From NCBI GenBank assembly GCA_002346475.1, contig DDZV01000018.1, forward strand, positions 1 to 24,416: a stretch of DNA of 24,416 bases, written 5' to 3'. Every line of letters begins with the position of its first letter. Within the stretch, counting starts at the first letter, position 1. Positions 7,672 through 16,801 of the stretch are shown here, piece after piece. A program made the translations under genes and the position numbers. The notes under the pieces are model-generated. The model ran no database searches, was not told the origin of the DNA, and worked only from the letters and a program-made list of their open reading frames with translations. The DNA is from Acidobacteria bacterium UBA2999. Lineage in GTDB: Bacteria > Acidobacteriota > Vicinamibacteria > Vicinamibacterales > UBA2999.

Positions 7672-8862
7672 GTGAAACGACTATTACTTGCAACTCTTTT
7701 CATTAGCTGTGTGTTTGCTACTGGCCTCGTAGTAACTGGGAAACTACAACTAACCGGGGAGACTAACGCCAACCTCTCAGAACCTAACACTACAGCCCCA
7801 TTAAGCCCTTTGATTGCTAGCTCAGCTCGGAGTTCTTTAGAACCTACTGTCAATAATATTCCTGATTTCACTGCTATAGCTGCTTCAACAGTGCCTGCAG
7901 TCGCAAATATTTCCTCCTTGCAACTAATTCGTCGTCCGAATTCACCATTTTCTAACGACCCCTTCTTTCAATATTTTTTTGGAAACTCCGGTGACATGTT
8001 TGGGCCTCGCAACCGAATTGAAAGCAGCCTGGGCTCTGGAGTTGTTGTTAGTTCTGATGGTTACATACTAACGAATAACCATGTCGTCACTGGTGAATCT
8101 AGGCAATTAATAGATCAACTAGAAATAACAGTGGCTTTAGCTGATACCAGAGAGTTACAAGCGACGGTAGTAGGGGTCGATCAAGCAACTGACTTAGCAC
8201 TTTTAAAAATTGAGGCCCAAGACCTGCCAACGATCCCCTGGGGTGACTCGTCAAAATTATTAGTTGCAGAGTGGGTGCTCGCAATTGGCAACCCCTTCCA
8301 ACTAAACCAATCAGTAACATTAGGCATTGTGTCTGCTACCGGGCGGGCCAACATGGGAATCGCAACGTACGAGGACTTTATCCAAACTGACGCAGCAATA
8401 AATCCTGGCAACTCCGGAGGAGCCCTTATTAATCAAGCAGGCGAACTTGTAGGAATCAATACAGCTATTTTTAGTCGTAGTGGTGGCTACCAAGGAATCG
8501 GCTTTGCCGTGCCAAGCAACTTAGCCCGTCGCGTCATGGACGATCTTATTAATTATGGTGAAGTACGTCGGGGTTCAATTGGCTACGTAGAAATTGCACC
8601 CTTAACAAAACAACTGGCTGAACAATTAGGTGTCCCAAACACCCAAGGCGTACTGACTAGAGCTATTGATCCGAACTCAATAGCTTATCGTGCTGGATTA
8701 CGAGCAGGCGATGTAATAGTCGCTTTTGATGAAACAATTGTTGCTGATCCTGCACATCTCTCACGCCTAGTACAGGATGCGCCTGTGAACACGAGCAAAA
8801 TCATCACTCTTATTCGCGGAGGGAATGAATTACAAATTGAAGTGACTATCGAACTTCCCTAA
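7672..8862 (+). CDS. HtrA/DegS-type serine protease with one PDZ domain
   Basis: This periplasmic trypsin-like protease would act in envelope protein quality control or stress sensing. Numbered from the GTG at 7672 (396 residues), an N-terminal hydrophobic segment (about 2-24, MKRLLLATLFISCVFATGLV) is a signal peptide or anchor. The catalytic triad is His137 (ILTNNHVV), Asp174 (DQATDLALLKI) and Ser248 (NPGNSGGALI). A single PDZ domain fills the C-terminal 100 residues (RAGLRAGDVIVAFDE). One PDZ resembles DegS/HhoB rather than two-PDZ DegP. A TTG at 7666 is an alternative start; an in-frame stop at 7651 excludes anything longer. No clear ribosome site is visible for either. It converges on leuA with 44 bases between stops. 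Confidence 0.92.
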   Translation: MKRLLLATLFISCVFATGLVVTGKLQLTGETNANLSEPNTTAPLSPLIASSARSSLEPTVNNIPDFTAIAASTVPAVANISSLQLIRRPNSPFSNDPFFQYFFGNSGDMFGPRNRIESSLGSGVVVSSDGYILTNNHVVTGESRQLIDQLEITVALADTRELQATVVGVDQATDLALLKIEAQDLPTIPWGDSSKLLVAEWVLAIGNPFQLNQSVTLGIVSATGRANMGIATYEDFIQTDAAINPGNSGGALINQAGELVGINTAIFSRSGGYQGIGFAVPSNLARRVMDDLINYGEVRRGSIGYVEIAPLTKQLAEQLGVPNTQGVLTRAIDPNSIAYRAGLRAGDVIVAFDETIVADPAHLSRLVQDAPVNTSKIITLIRGGNELQIEVTIELP

Positions 8863-8906
8863 ACACGCCGACAGCGCCCTTAACATACAGTAATATATTT
8901 TTTACT

Positions 8907-10127
8907 TCACGTACCAGCAACACGACTTGTTACTTTGAGCGGTTCTACGTGAGAAGAATCTCGTAATGCCTTCCGAACTTTCTTTACAGCAGAAACAACG
9001 TCTTTGTCTGTAATTGTTTTTCGATCATCCGCAACAGCCATTAGGGTCCTATAAACATCGACAATCTCTTCTGGTAAAACTTTAAGTTGAAGTTCCTTGC
9101 AACGCTGCTGTACAGCATGCCGACCAGAGTGTTTGCCAAGCACAAGTGGTTCCCAAGGTGCCCCGACATCTTCTGCTCTCATGATTTCATAGGTTCTGCG
9201 ATCTTTAAGCATGCCATCCTGGTGAATGCCAGCTTCATGTGCAAAAGCATTCCTTCCTACAACTGCCTTATTAACTTGAACTCCCTGCCCAGTTAAACGT
9301 GATAGCAGTTGGCTAGTTGCGTAAATGTGCTTTGTGTTAACCTTAGTTGAGAACGGTAAGCGATCAGCTCTAACATGGAAACCCATGACAACTTCTTCAA
9401 GTGCTGCATTGCCAGCCCGCTCACCAATGCCGTTGATAGTACACTCTACTTGACGAGCTCCAGCACGGACTGCGGCAAATGTGTTTGCCACAGCTAAGCC
9501 AAGATCGTCATGGCAGTGAGTGCTAAAAATTACCTTGTCTGCAACTGAAACCTGTTCGCGAATACTCTTAAAAAATTCATAGATTTCGTCAGGCGTAGAG
9601 TAACCTACTGTGTCGGGAAGATTAATTGTTGAAGCACCAGCCTTAATCACCGATTCAATTACACGACAAAGAAATTCTCGATCGCTACGTGTCGCATCTT
9701 CAGCTGAGAATTGCACGTCGTCTGTGTAATTTCTAGCAAGGCGAACATTGTCAACTGCAGCTTCAAGACATGCTTCACGCGTAATTCGTAACTTCGCAGA
9801 TAAATGAAGATCAGAAGTGGCAATAAATGTGTGAATCCTTGGTCGCACTGCAGGTTCAATGGCCCAACCTGCTCGTTCAATATCCCCACGACGACAACGG
9901 GCCAAACATGCAATGCTTGGTCGCTTGACCTCATTGGCAATTAAACGAACAGCCTCCGCGTCAGCTGCAGATGCAATTGGAAATCCTGCTTCTATAAAGT
10001 CAACTCCAAGACTATCCAACTGTCGAGCTAGTTCTAATTTTTCCCCAACTCTCATAGAAAAACCCGGGGATTGCTCGCCGTCACGTAAGGTCGTATCGAA
10101 AATTCGAACCTGATTAGAATTGCCCAT
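8907..10127 (-). CDS. leuA: 2-isopropylmalate synthase lacking the C-terminal regulatory domain
   Basis: LeuA condenses acetyl-CoA with 2-oxoisovalerate in the first committed step of leucine synthesis. From the ATG at 10127 (406 residues) the TIM-barrel signatures are FDTTLRDGEQSPG (metal ligand Asp11), FIEAGFPIAS, STHCHDDLGLAVANT (His204, His206), NGIGERAGNAALEE (Asn240) and HEAGIHQDG at 297-305. The linker subdomains follow, but the chain ends at residue 406 (VEPLKVTSRVAGT), just where the roughly 110-130-residue leucine-binding domain of typical LeuA (about 510-520 residues) should begin. Only 44 bases separate the stop from htrA. A GTG at 10154 adds 9 residues, but it lies between the putative -35 and -10 boxes. 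Homocitrate synthase is a less likely alternative given leuC-leuD nearby. Confidence 0.92.
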   Translation of the reverse strand: MGNSNQVRIFDTTLRDGEQSPGFSMRVGEKLELARQLDSLGVDFIEAGFPIASAADAEAVRLIANEVKRPSIACLARCRRGDIERAGWAIEPAVRPRIHTFIATSDLHLSAKLRITREACLEAAVDNVRLARNYTDDVQFSAEDATRSDREFLCRVIESVIKAGASTINLPDTVGYSTPDEIYEFFKSIREQVSVADKVIFSTHCHDDLGLAVANTFAAVRAGARQVECTINGIGERAGNAALEEVVMGFHVRADRLPFSTKVNTKHIYATSQLLSRLTGQGVQVNKAVVGRNAFAHEAGIHQDGMLKDRRTYEIMRAEDVGAPWEPLVLGKHSGRHAVQQRCKELQLKVLPEEIVDVYRTLMAVADDRKTITDKDVVSAVKKVRKALRDSSHVEPLKVTSRVAGT

Positions 10128-10135
10128 AATTAGTT

Positions 10136-10171
10136 TTACAACAGTAGCTGACACGCCTACTATAATGTCAA
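10136..10171 (-). promoter_or_regulatory. leuA: Putative leuA promoter
   Basis: A perfect -35 box TTGACA occupies 10171-10166 on the minus strand, with GCTACT (3 of 6 to TATAAT) 17 bases further at 10148-10143. Transcription would begin near 10136, about 9 bases before the ATG at 10127. This supports that ATG over the upstream GTG at 10154. Confidence 0.45.
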
Positions 10172-10175
10172 GATG

Positions 10176-10212
10176 ATAATTATTACTTTTAGATTATATT
10201 ATCTTATATACT
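10176..10212. promoter_or_regulatory. leuA-lysR control region: palindromes and lysR -10 box
   Basis: The A/T-rich spacer contains the palindrome ATAATTAT (10176-10183) and the inverted repeat AGAT-N6-ATCT (10191-10204). TATACT (10207-10212) is a good -10 box for the LysR gene, only 8 bases from its ATG. LysR-type regulators usually bind dyads in such divergent spacers, but no exact T-N11-A site can be singled out. Site assignments are inference. Confidence 0.4.
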
Positions 10213-10220
10213 TTATATAG

Positions 10221-11111
10221 ATGGACTTGAACGAACTTCGGGTGTTTCTCCAGGTTGCCAGCGAACGTAGTTTCTCCCGTGCAGCATTAAAGCTACACCG
10301 AACACAACCTGCGATTAGCCAATCAATACGCCGTATTGAAAATTCTCTAGGGGAGCGACTTTTCGATCGAACAACAAAGGACGCAACTCTCACTGAAGCA
10401 GGTCACCTTCTACGTGATTACGCTGAACGACTTCTACGTCTTTCAGAAGAAGCCGAATCAGCCGTTCGCGATCTGAAGGATCTGAGACGCGGACGAGTAC
10501 TCATAGGAGCCAATGAAGGTTCTGTCCATGTAATACTCCCACTCATTGAACGGTTCAGAAAAACGTATCCACTCGTACATATCGATGTGCGTCGTGTGCC
10601 CGCACGTCAAATTGGTGCAGAAGTAACACAAGGCAGTCTCGATTTTGGAGTGCTTACATTCCAACCACCAGAACAAGGGCTTAAATCTGTGACGCTTGGC
10701 CAAGACGAGCTGGTAATGCTAATTCACCCATCTAACATTCTCGGACAACAAAAAGAAGTGACGCTTGCTGAGTGCGCACGCCAAACCGTCATCGCACACA
10801 ACGACCCGTCACACGTCAGAGAACACGTCCTGCAACTTTTCCAAGAACAAGATATCCCTGCAAATATTCTTATATCTTTGCCAAGCCTTGAAGGAATTAA
10901 ACGTGCCGTCGCAATGGAGCTTGGTGTAGCAATTCTCCCACGCCGATGTGCTGAAGCTGAGATTAAACGTCGCGAACTTTTAGCTCTGCAGGTTCCAGAA
11001 TTGAAACTTAATCGTCAGGTACGGCTTATCTATCGAAGTTCAGGAGAACGATCTCATGCTTCAGCAGCGTTCTTGACGGTACTTACTAGCGAGTCAACAA
11101 CTACCGAATAA
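10221..11111 (+). CDS. LysR-family transcriptional regulator
   Basis: This 296-residue regulator has the N-terminal winged helix-turn-helix of the LysR family (residues 1-60; LRVFLQVASERSFSRAALKL then QPAISQSIRRIENSLGERLF) and a periplasmic-binding-protein-like effector domain from about residue 88 (GRVLIGANEGSVHVILPLIE). It is transcribed divergently from leuA and lies between leuA and leuC-leuD, the classic layout for a regulator of the adjacent pathway. Control of leucine genes with a pathway intermediate as effector is inferred. Its ATG has no ribosome site and sits 8 bases after a TATACT -10 box, so its mRNA may be leaderless. It ends 14 bases from the convergent leuD stop. Confidence 0.9.
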   Translation: MDLNELRVFLQVASERSFSRAALKLHRTQPAISQSIRRIENSLGERLFDRTTKDATLTEAGHLLRDYAERLLRLSEEAESAVRDLKDLRRGRVLIGANEGSVHVILPLIERFRKTYPLVHIDVRRVPARQIGAEVTQGSLDFGVLTFQPPEQGLKSVTLGQDELVMLIHPSNILGQQKEVTLAECARQTVIAHNDPSHVREHVLQLFQEQDIPANILISLPSLEGIKRAVAMELGVAILPRRCAEAEIKRRELLALQVPELKLNRQVRLIYRSSGERSHASAAFLTVLTSESTTTE

Positions 11112-11125
11112 GCAAAAAACTCTCA

Positions 11126-11737
11126 CTAAGACTTAAAATTCTCAATGTAAGGTAAGGTTGAGGCTAAATTACGCACCTCTTCGAATTCAGAACGTAACAT
11201 TCCCATCGTGTCCCAGGCACCAGTAAGAAACGACTCTCGAATATTTTCAGGAATTTTAATTGGGAACTTTCCAATTGACGCTATACATTGCATTTCTTTT
11301 AAATCAACCTGGATCATTTCTTCAGAATCCTGTTCGACTAAACCCATAAGTTTTTCAAGATCTACATTGACACAAGTCACGCAAGGCAAGCCAATGATCG
11401 CAGCATTTCCAAAAAAAATATCTGAAAAAGACTCCCCAACTATTGCACGAATTCCCCATCTATAAATAGCCTGTGGCGCATGCTCACGAGACGAACCACA
11501 ACCAAAATTTCGCCCAACAAATAACACCGTAGAACCAAGATGGCGAGAATCACTAAAAGGATGAACCTCATTAGACCTTGTCTCTACTTGTGCACGATCG
11601 TCCTCAAACAAGTAACGTTCAAGGCCTTCAAAGCTAATGGCTCGCAAATATCGAGCTGGGATAATACGGTCTGTGTCAATATCGTTTCCCCGCAATACAA
11701 TTGCTTTACCCTTAACCACTTCAACTCGGGTAACCAT
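11126..11737 (-). CDS. leuD: 3-isopropylmalate dehydratase small subunit
   Basis: LeuD is the swivel subunit of isopropylmalate isomerase, which interconverts 2- and 3-isopropylmalate together with LeuC. The 203-residue protein shows RGNDIDTDRIIPARYL near the N-terminus, the substrate-recognition segment that follows it, and FVGRNFGCGSSREHAPQA in the centre, all diagnostic for LeuD. Length matches the proteobacterial type (about 200). The ATG lies 5 bases after the leuC stop, and GGAG inside the end of leuC about 13 bases upstream can serve as ribosome site, so translation is probably coupled to leuC. Confidence 0.96.
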   Translation of the reverse strand: MVTRVEVVKGKAIVLRGNDIDTDRIIPARYLRAISFEGLERYLFEDDRAQVETRSNEVHPFSDSRHLGSTVLFVGRNFGCGSSREHAPQAIYRWGIRAIVGESFSDIFFGNAAIIGLPCVTCVNVDLEKLMGLVEQDSEEMIQVDLKEMQCIASIGKFPIKIPENIRESFLTGAWDTMGMLRSEFEEVRNLASTLPYIENFKS

Positions 11738-11742
11738 CCGTA

Positions 11743-13146
11743 TTACTTCTCCATTTCCCGAACATCAACTACCTCTCCCGCTATAGCAGAAGCAGCCACC
11801 ATCGCTGGACTCATTAGCAATGTTCGCCCTGTCGGACTACCCTGCCGACCCTTAAAATTTCTATTTGATGAAGAAGCGCAAACCTGACGCCCGGTCAACT
11901 TATCTGGATTCATACCAAGACACATAGAACATCCAGCGCCTCTCCAATCGAATCCAGCCTCACGAAATACTTCGTGTAATCCCTCACGTTCAGCAGCAAT
12001 TCGAACACCTGTCGAACCAGGTACAACTAACGCTGTTACATCACCTGACACTCGATGTCCTCGAATAATTTTTGCTGCCTCACGTAAGTCTGAAAGTCTC
12101 GCATTTGTACACGAGCCAATAAAAGCAACGTCGACTTTCGTTCCAGTTACTTTCTGGCCAGGTTTAAAACCCATGTAATCAATTGCATCAACGGCACTAG
12201 CACGATCTGACTTTGGCAGTTCATCCGGTGATGGAATTGTCTCTATCACACTCACTGATTGACCAGGATTGATACCCCACGTAACAACTGGTGTTAATTC
12301 GTTTGCAAAAATTTCAACTTCGTCATCGTAAGAAGCATCGTTGTCAGACGCAAGTGACGACCACCATTCTCGTGCATTTAAAAAAGAACTGCCCTTCGGT
12401 GCGAACGGTCTGCCCTCTAGATACTTAAAGGTGGTTTCGTCAGGATTAACATAGCCAACTCTTGCACCGCCTTCGATAGACATGTTGCAGATTGTCATGC
12501 GCTCATCCATTGACATTTGACCAATCGTGTCACCTGAGTACTCGTAGGCAAAACCCACACCGCCCCGAACACCAAGTCGACGAATAATCGTAAGAATCAC
12601 ATCTTTCGCATAAACACCACTTGGCAAATCTCCGTTAACCTTAATACGACGTACGCGTAGTGGCTCCATCGCAAGACACTGAGTTGCAAGAACATCTCTT
12701 ACCTGTGTCGTGCCAATACCTAATGCAATAGAACCAAAAGCGCCGTGTGTTGAGGTATGGCTATCTCCACAAGCAATTGTTAGCCCTGGTTGAGTCAAAC
12801 CTAATTCTGGCCCTATTACATGAACAATCCCTTGATTGGAATCTCTAAGATTCCAAAGAGGAACCTCATGCTCATGGCAATTTTTTTCAAGAGCACTCAT
12901 CATGTTCTCTGCCATAAGATCTAGAAAGGGTCGTTTCCGATTCTCTGTCGGAACAATATGATCAACTGTAGCAAAAGTTCTTTTTGGAAAAGCGACTTTC
13001 CACCCTCGAACACGAAGTGCTTCAAAGGCCTGCGGGCTAGTTACTTCATGAACTAGATGAAGACCTACAAATAACTGCGTCTGGCCAGTTGGCAGTTCGC
13101 GCACTGTATGCAAGTCCCAAACTTTTTGAAACAGAGTTTTTCCCAT
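11743..13146 (-). CDS. leuC: 3-isopropylmalate dehydratase large subunit
   Basis: LeuC is the aconitase-like catalytic subunit of isopropylmalate isomerase and carries a [4Fe-4S] cluster. At 467 residues it is the length of E. coli LeuC. The cluster ligands are Cys346 (FIGSCTNARLSDL) and Cys406/Cys409 (GAGCSMCLGMNPD). Other family blocks are ACGDSHTSTHGAFG, DMRMT-like DERMTICNMSIEGGAR, and the C-terminal CASSSNRNFKGRQG. It is followed at once by leuD. A run AGGGG about 10 bases upstream of the ATG may be the ribosome site. The 123 bases between it and the glycosylase gene hold a T7 run (minus strand) and the palindrome AGCATGCT, but no leucine-rich leader peptide that I can find. Confidence 0.96.
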   Translation of the reverse strand: MGKTLFQKVWDLHTVRELPTGQTQLFVGLHLVHEVTSPQAFEALRVRGWKVAFPKRTFATVDHIVPTENRKRPFLDLMAENMMSALEKNCHEHEVPLWNLRDSNQGIVHVIGPELGLTQPGLTIACGDSHTSTHGAFGSIALGIGTTQVRDVLATQCLAMEPLRVRRIKVNGDLPSGVYAKDVILTIIRRLGVRGGVGFAYEYSGDTIGQMSMDERMTICNMSIEGGARVGYVNPDETTFKYLEGRPFAPKGSSFLNAREWWSSLASDNDASYDDEVEIFANELTPVVTWGINPGQSVSVIETIPSPDELPKSDRASAVDAIDYMGFKPGQKVTGTKVDVAFIGSCTNARLSDLREAAKIIRGHRVSGDVTALVVPGSTGVRIAAEREGLHEVFREAGFDWRGAGCSMCLGMNPDKLTGRQVCASSSNRNFKGRQGSPTGRTLLMSPAMVAASAIAGEVVDVREMEK

Positions 13147-13269
13147 GACACCAAGACCCCTAGCTATATGATGGTAGCATGCTGAAATTTATATTTAAAA
13201 AAAGCCTCAGCTAATAATTTTGTTGTAGATTACGTCATCGACAAGTGACACTAATAAAAATAGATTCAC

Positions 13270-13863
13270 TTAACGCGACACACAGGGGTGTCCATCAATC
13301 CAACAACGCCAAGGCCTGTCTGTTGCTACACGAATACCAACCCTTGGACCATGAGCAACGGTGCCAAGTACAATGCCTCTATTCTCAATACGCAACTGTC
13401 TACCTGTTAGGTCAAAGCCATTCTCAGCAAGCGTAATTCCAAGAGCACGGGTCAAATTTCCAGGCCCCCGGCACAGATCGTTTAACGCAATATCACGGCT
13501 CTTAATAATTCGTCGACGACGCATTAAGTTCATACCAGACAACGGCTCAAGGGCACGAATTAACACAGCTGCTGGAAAACCTTCTTTTTCTGTAACAGCA
13601 TTTAATAAAAAATGAACACCATAATTAAGATAGATATATGCCTTCCCTGGAGGTCCATACATCGGGGCATTTCTCTTTGTCAGACCTGTCGAAGCATGAC
13701 AAGCTGGGTCATCTTGACCAATATAAGCCTCCGTTTCAACAATAGTCCCAGCCACAGTACCCTCAGACGAAGAATGTACTAACACCTTCCCAAGAAGTGC
13801 TTCTGCCACAGTCAATGTTGGTGCAGCATAAAAATCTCTAGGGAGGGAACTTGAATTCGTCAC
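13270..13863 (-). CDS. 3-methyladenine DNA glycosylase (AAG/MPG family)
   Basis: This 197-residue base-excision-repair glycosylase would remove alkylated purines such as 3-methyladenine. It resembles the AAG/MPG family throughout: LPRDFYAAPTLTVAEALLGK, the active-site block GTIVETEAYIGQDDPACHAS (with the general-base Glu), RNAPMYGPPGKAYIYLNYGV, and LCRGPGNLTRALGIT. The length equals the compact bacterial form. The start is GTG (VTNSSSLPRD), 12 bases after the uvrA stop on the same strand, so it is probably co-transcribed with uvrA, pairing two repair pathways. Confidence 0.93.
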   Translation of the reverse strand: MTNSSSLPRDFYAAPTLTVAEALLGKVLVHSSSEGTVAGTIVETEAYIGQDDPACHASTGLTKRNAPMYGPPGKAYIYLNYGVHFLLNAVTEKEGFPAAVLIRALEPLSGMNLMRRRRIIKSRDIALNDLCRGPGNLTRALGITLAENGFDLTGRQLRIENRGIVLGTVAHGPRVGIRVATDRPWRCWIDGHPCVSR

Positions 13864-13875
13864 TTACAATCTCGA

Positions 13876-16755
13876 CTACTGACTGGCGTACGCATTTTGA
13901 CGTCCAGAGGCTAGCACTTCTTTTAGAACAGAACCTGTTTTAGACTCTACGATTTTTACTAAATTTTCAGGAGTACCTGTAGCTACGACCTGCCCGCCCT
14001 CTTGCCCACCTCTTGGCCCAAGATCAATCACGTGATCTGCTGTTTTAATGACGTCGAGATTGTGTTCAATCACAAGTAATGTGTGACCTGATTCTACAAG
14101 CTTACCTAATGCAGCTAATAGTTTAGCAATGTCATCAAAATGCAAACCTGTTGTAGGCTCGTCGAGAATATAAAGGATCCGCCCACTGCTAAGGGAAGAC
14201 AGGTGAGCAGCTATTTTTATTCTCTGTGCCTCACCACCAGACAATGTCGTCGCGGGTTGTCCCAAGCGAAGATATCCTAGCCCAATCTCATCGAGCACCT
14301 GTAATTTCCGTATTACTTTTGGAACCGTTGCAAAGAACGTCAAGGCTTCGCGCACCGTCATCTGTAGTATTTGATGTATTGATTTCCCTCGATATAAAAC
14401 GCCAAGAATCTCTGACCTGAATCGTGTCCCGTTACAATGCTCGCAGGGAACAAAAACATCTGCAAGAAACTGCATCTCGACACGAACCACTCCTCCACCC
14501 TGGCAAGCTTCACATCGTCCGCCTGGCACATTGAAAGAAAAGTGACTAGGAGTAAGGCGTTTCGAACGCGCCAGCTTTGTGGACGAAAAAAGCTCCCTGA
14601 TTTGGTCAAAAGCTTTAAGGTAAGTTACAGGAATAGATCTTGGCGTCCGTCCAATTGGTGTTTGATCTACTAAAATTGCATCGTTAACGTACTCAAGTCC
14701 TTCAAGTTTTTTAAACTGTCCAACACGCTGATTCCAATTACCTTTAGCCCTCTTAATCCCTGCGTAGAGCACATCATGAACAAGTGTTGATTTTCCAGAT
14801 CCACTAACACCGGTGACACACGTGAGCACATTAACAGGGATAGAGATGTCAATATTTTTAAGATTATGTTCTTTGGCACCCTTCAAGCGGATTATCTGCT
14901 TACGGTTCTTTCGACGCTTTAATGGAACAGGGATCGCTAATTCGTCCCGCAAATACTTAGCCGTCAACGATCGTTTCTCTTTAAGTAATCCAGCTAGTTT
15001 TCCAGAATATACAACCTGTCCGCCTTGCTCGCCGGCACCAAGACCAAGATCGATAACGTGATCAGCTATACGAATCATCTCCTCATCGTGTTCAACTACC
15101 AAAACAGTATTTCCCTGGTCTCGCAATTGACACAATATGCTTATTAATCTTTGACTGTCACATGGATGCAAACCAATAGACGGTTCATCTAAAACATATA
15201 AGGCACCAACCAACGCAGACCCAAGGGAAGTTGCTAAATTAATTCGCTGCGACTCACCTCCAGAAAGAGTCGAAGACAATCGATCTAAAGTCAGATAATT
15301 AAGCCCAACATCGTGAAGAAAAGTAAGTCTACGCTGAATCTCACTAAGTACTTTTTGAGTAACTTCAACATCTTTTTTAGACAGCTTAAGTTTGGAAAAA
15401 AAAATCTTCGCTTGTTGAACAGTTAACGCTGACACCTCGCTAATTGTTTGTCTACCCAAACGGACGTCTCTTGCTTCACGACGCAACCGAGCGCCAAAAC
15501 ACTCTGGGCAAACCAAATACCCTCTGTATCGACTAAGAAATACTCTGACGTGGACTCTGTACTTCTTTCGTTCTAACCGTCTAAAAAATCCACGAACCCC
15601 CTGATAGTTCTCTTCACCCTCAACCACAAAATCCTGTTCCTCACTTGTCAGATCCTCCCACGGAACATCTAAGCGAATTCCAGCCTTTTGACCAACACGT
15701 TTGAGTGCAAGGAACTGCGATCGGTAATGAGGTTTGGTCCATGGTTCAATGGCACCCTCTTCGATTGATTTCGATCGATCAGGGACCACTAAATTCATAT
15801 CAAGCTCAGTTATGTTTCCGAAGCCATGACACGTAGGGCAAGCACCAAATGGACTGTTAAATGAAAAGAGTCTTGGTTGCGGCGTCTCATAAGTAAGGGC
15901 ACATTTGTTACATTCAAAGCGTTCTGAAAAAACGAAGCGCTCTGGGGAATCATCTTCATGCAGCACTACGATAAACATAGTGCCACCACTTTCTCGGTAA
16001 CATGTCTCAACTGAATCAGTTAGTCGAGTGTGGAGTTTCTCTTTAACACGCACTCGATCCACGACAACATCAAGCGTGCTCATTCCCTGAAGCGATTCAA
16101 CACTGACTTCGTCCAAAGCCACTGCTTGACTATCAATCAGTAATCGACCGTACCCTCTACGTCGAAGATCGTCGACTGTAGCTTTAACAGCAGGATCAGA
16201 TACTAGCGTCGATCCATCGACATCATTATTTGAAGATTTAAACAGCGCGTCAGAGCTAGAAATAACGGGCATTTGGAAACCGACCAGAACACGAGTGCCC
16301 GTAGACATGCTCGCTATCCGATGAACTACTGCTTCCGCAGTATCGTTCTTTACTTCTTTCTTACATTGGCGACAGAAAGTTTTTCCAACCCTTGCGTACA
16401 AAAGACGCATGTAGTCATATATCTCCGTCGTAGTACCAACAGTGGAACGAGGGTTTCTTGCACTATTCTTCTGTCGGATTGCTACCGCTGGACAAATACC
16501 TTCAATTCGATCGACATCTGGCTTCTCCATACGTTCAAGAAATTGGCGGGCATACGCTGACAATGACTCAACGTAACGGCGTTGGCCTTCCGCATAAACC
16601 GTGTCAAAAGCCAGCGAGGATTTCCCAGAACCACTAACACCTGTTACAACAATAAGTTTGCCCTTGGGCAAAGTGATGTCGACGTTCTTAAGGTTATGTG
16701 TACGTGCCCCTTTAATGATAATTGGGTCACGAACGTGAAGTAAGGTTTCAGCCAT
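13876..16755 (-). CDS. uvrA: Excinuclease ABC subunit A
   Basis: UvrA is the damage-sensing ABC ATPase dimer of nucleotide excision repair. From the ATG at 16755 it has 959 residues. The first Walker A is GVSGSGKSS at 39-47 and the second is GVSGSGKSTLVHDV. The signature motifs are LSGGESQRINLA and LSGGEAQRIKIA, with Walker B YVLDEPSIGLH and YILDEPTTGLH. Two zinc modules are visible (CNKC...CPTC and CEAC...CEHC). The reading frame extends to a TTG at 16830, but ATG fits the family N-terminus (MAETLLHVRDPIIIKGARTH), and the TTG lies in the presumed -35 region. It is followed by the glycosylase gene. A GTTC-N6-GAAC dyad overlaps its likely promoter, which would fit SOS-type control. Confidence 0.97.
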   Translation of the reverse strand: MAETLLHVRDPIIIKGARTHNLKNVDITLPKGKLIVVTGVSGSGKSSLAFDTVYAEGQRRYVESLSAYARQFLERMEKPDVDRIEGICPAVAIRQKNSARNPRSTVGTTTEIYDYMRLLYARVGKTFCRQCKKEVKNDTAEAVVHRIASMSTGTRVLVGFQMPVISSSDALFKSSNNDVDGSTLVSDPAVKATVDDLRRRGYGRLLIDSQAVALDEVSVESLQGMSTLDVVVDRVRVKEKLHTRLTDSVETCYRESGGTMFIVVLHEDDSPERFVFSERFECNKCALTYETPQPRLFSFNSPFGACPTCHGFGNITELDMNLVVPDRSKSIEEGAIEPWTKPHYRSQFLALKRVGQKAGIRLDVPWEDLTSEEQDFVVEGEENYQGVRGFFRRLERKKYRVHVRVFLSRYRGYLVCPECFGARLRREARDVRLGRQTISEVSALTVQQAKIFFSKLKLSKKDVEVTQKVLSEIQRRLTFLHDVGLNYLTLDRLSSTLSGGESQRINLATSLGSALVGALYVLDEPSIGLHPCDSQRLISILCQLRDQGNTVLVVEHDEEMIRIADHVIDLGLGAGEQGGQVVYSGKLAGLLKEKRSLTAKYLRDELAIPVPLKRRKNRKQIIRLKGAKEHNLKNIDISIPVNVLTCVTGVSGSGKSTLVHDVLYAGIKRAKGNWNQRVGQFKKLEGLEYVNDAILVDQTPIGRTPRSIPVTYLKAFDQIRELFSSTKLARSKRLTPSHFSFNVPGGRCEACQGGGVVRVEMQFLADVFVPCEHCNGTRFRSEILGVLYRGKSIHQILQMTVREALTFFATVPKVIRKLQVLDEIGLGYLRLGQPATTLSGGEAQRIKIAAHLSSLSSGRILYILDEPTTGLHFDDIAKLLAALGKLVESGHTLLVIEHNLDVIKTADHVIDLGPRGGQEGGQVVATGTPENLVKIVESKTGSVLKEVLASGRQNAYASQ

Positions 16756-16801
16756 AGGAAGCAACCACAGACGCGAATATCCATTGGCGCTAAAACTAAG
16801 C

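Noticed and set aside
10128..10154. GTG start giving LeuA 9 extra residues
   Set aside because: It lies between the putative -35 and -10 boxes of leuA, upstream of the expected transcript start.
13147..13269. Leucine attenuator or terminator between mpg and leuC
   Set aside because: A T7 run is present on the minus strand, but the stem before it is at most 3-4 bp and no leucine-rich leader peptide is encoded.
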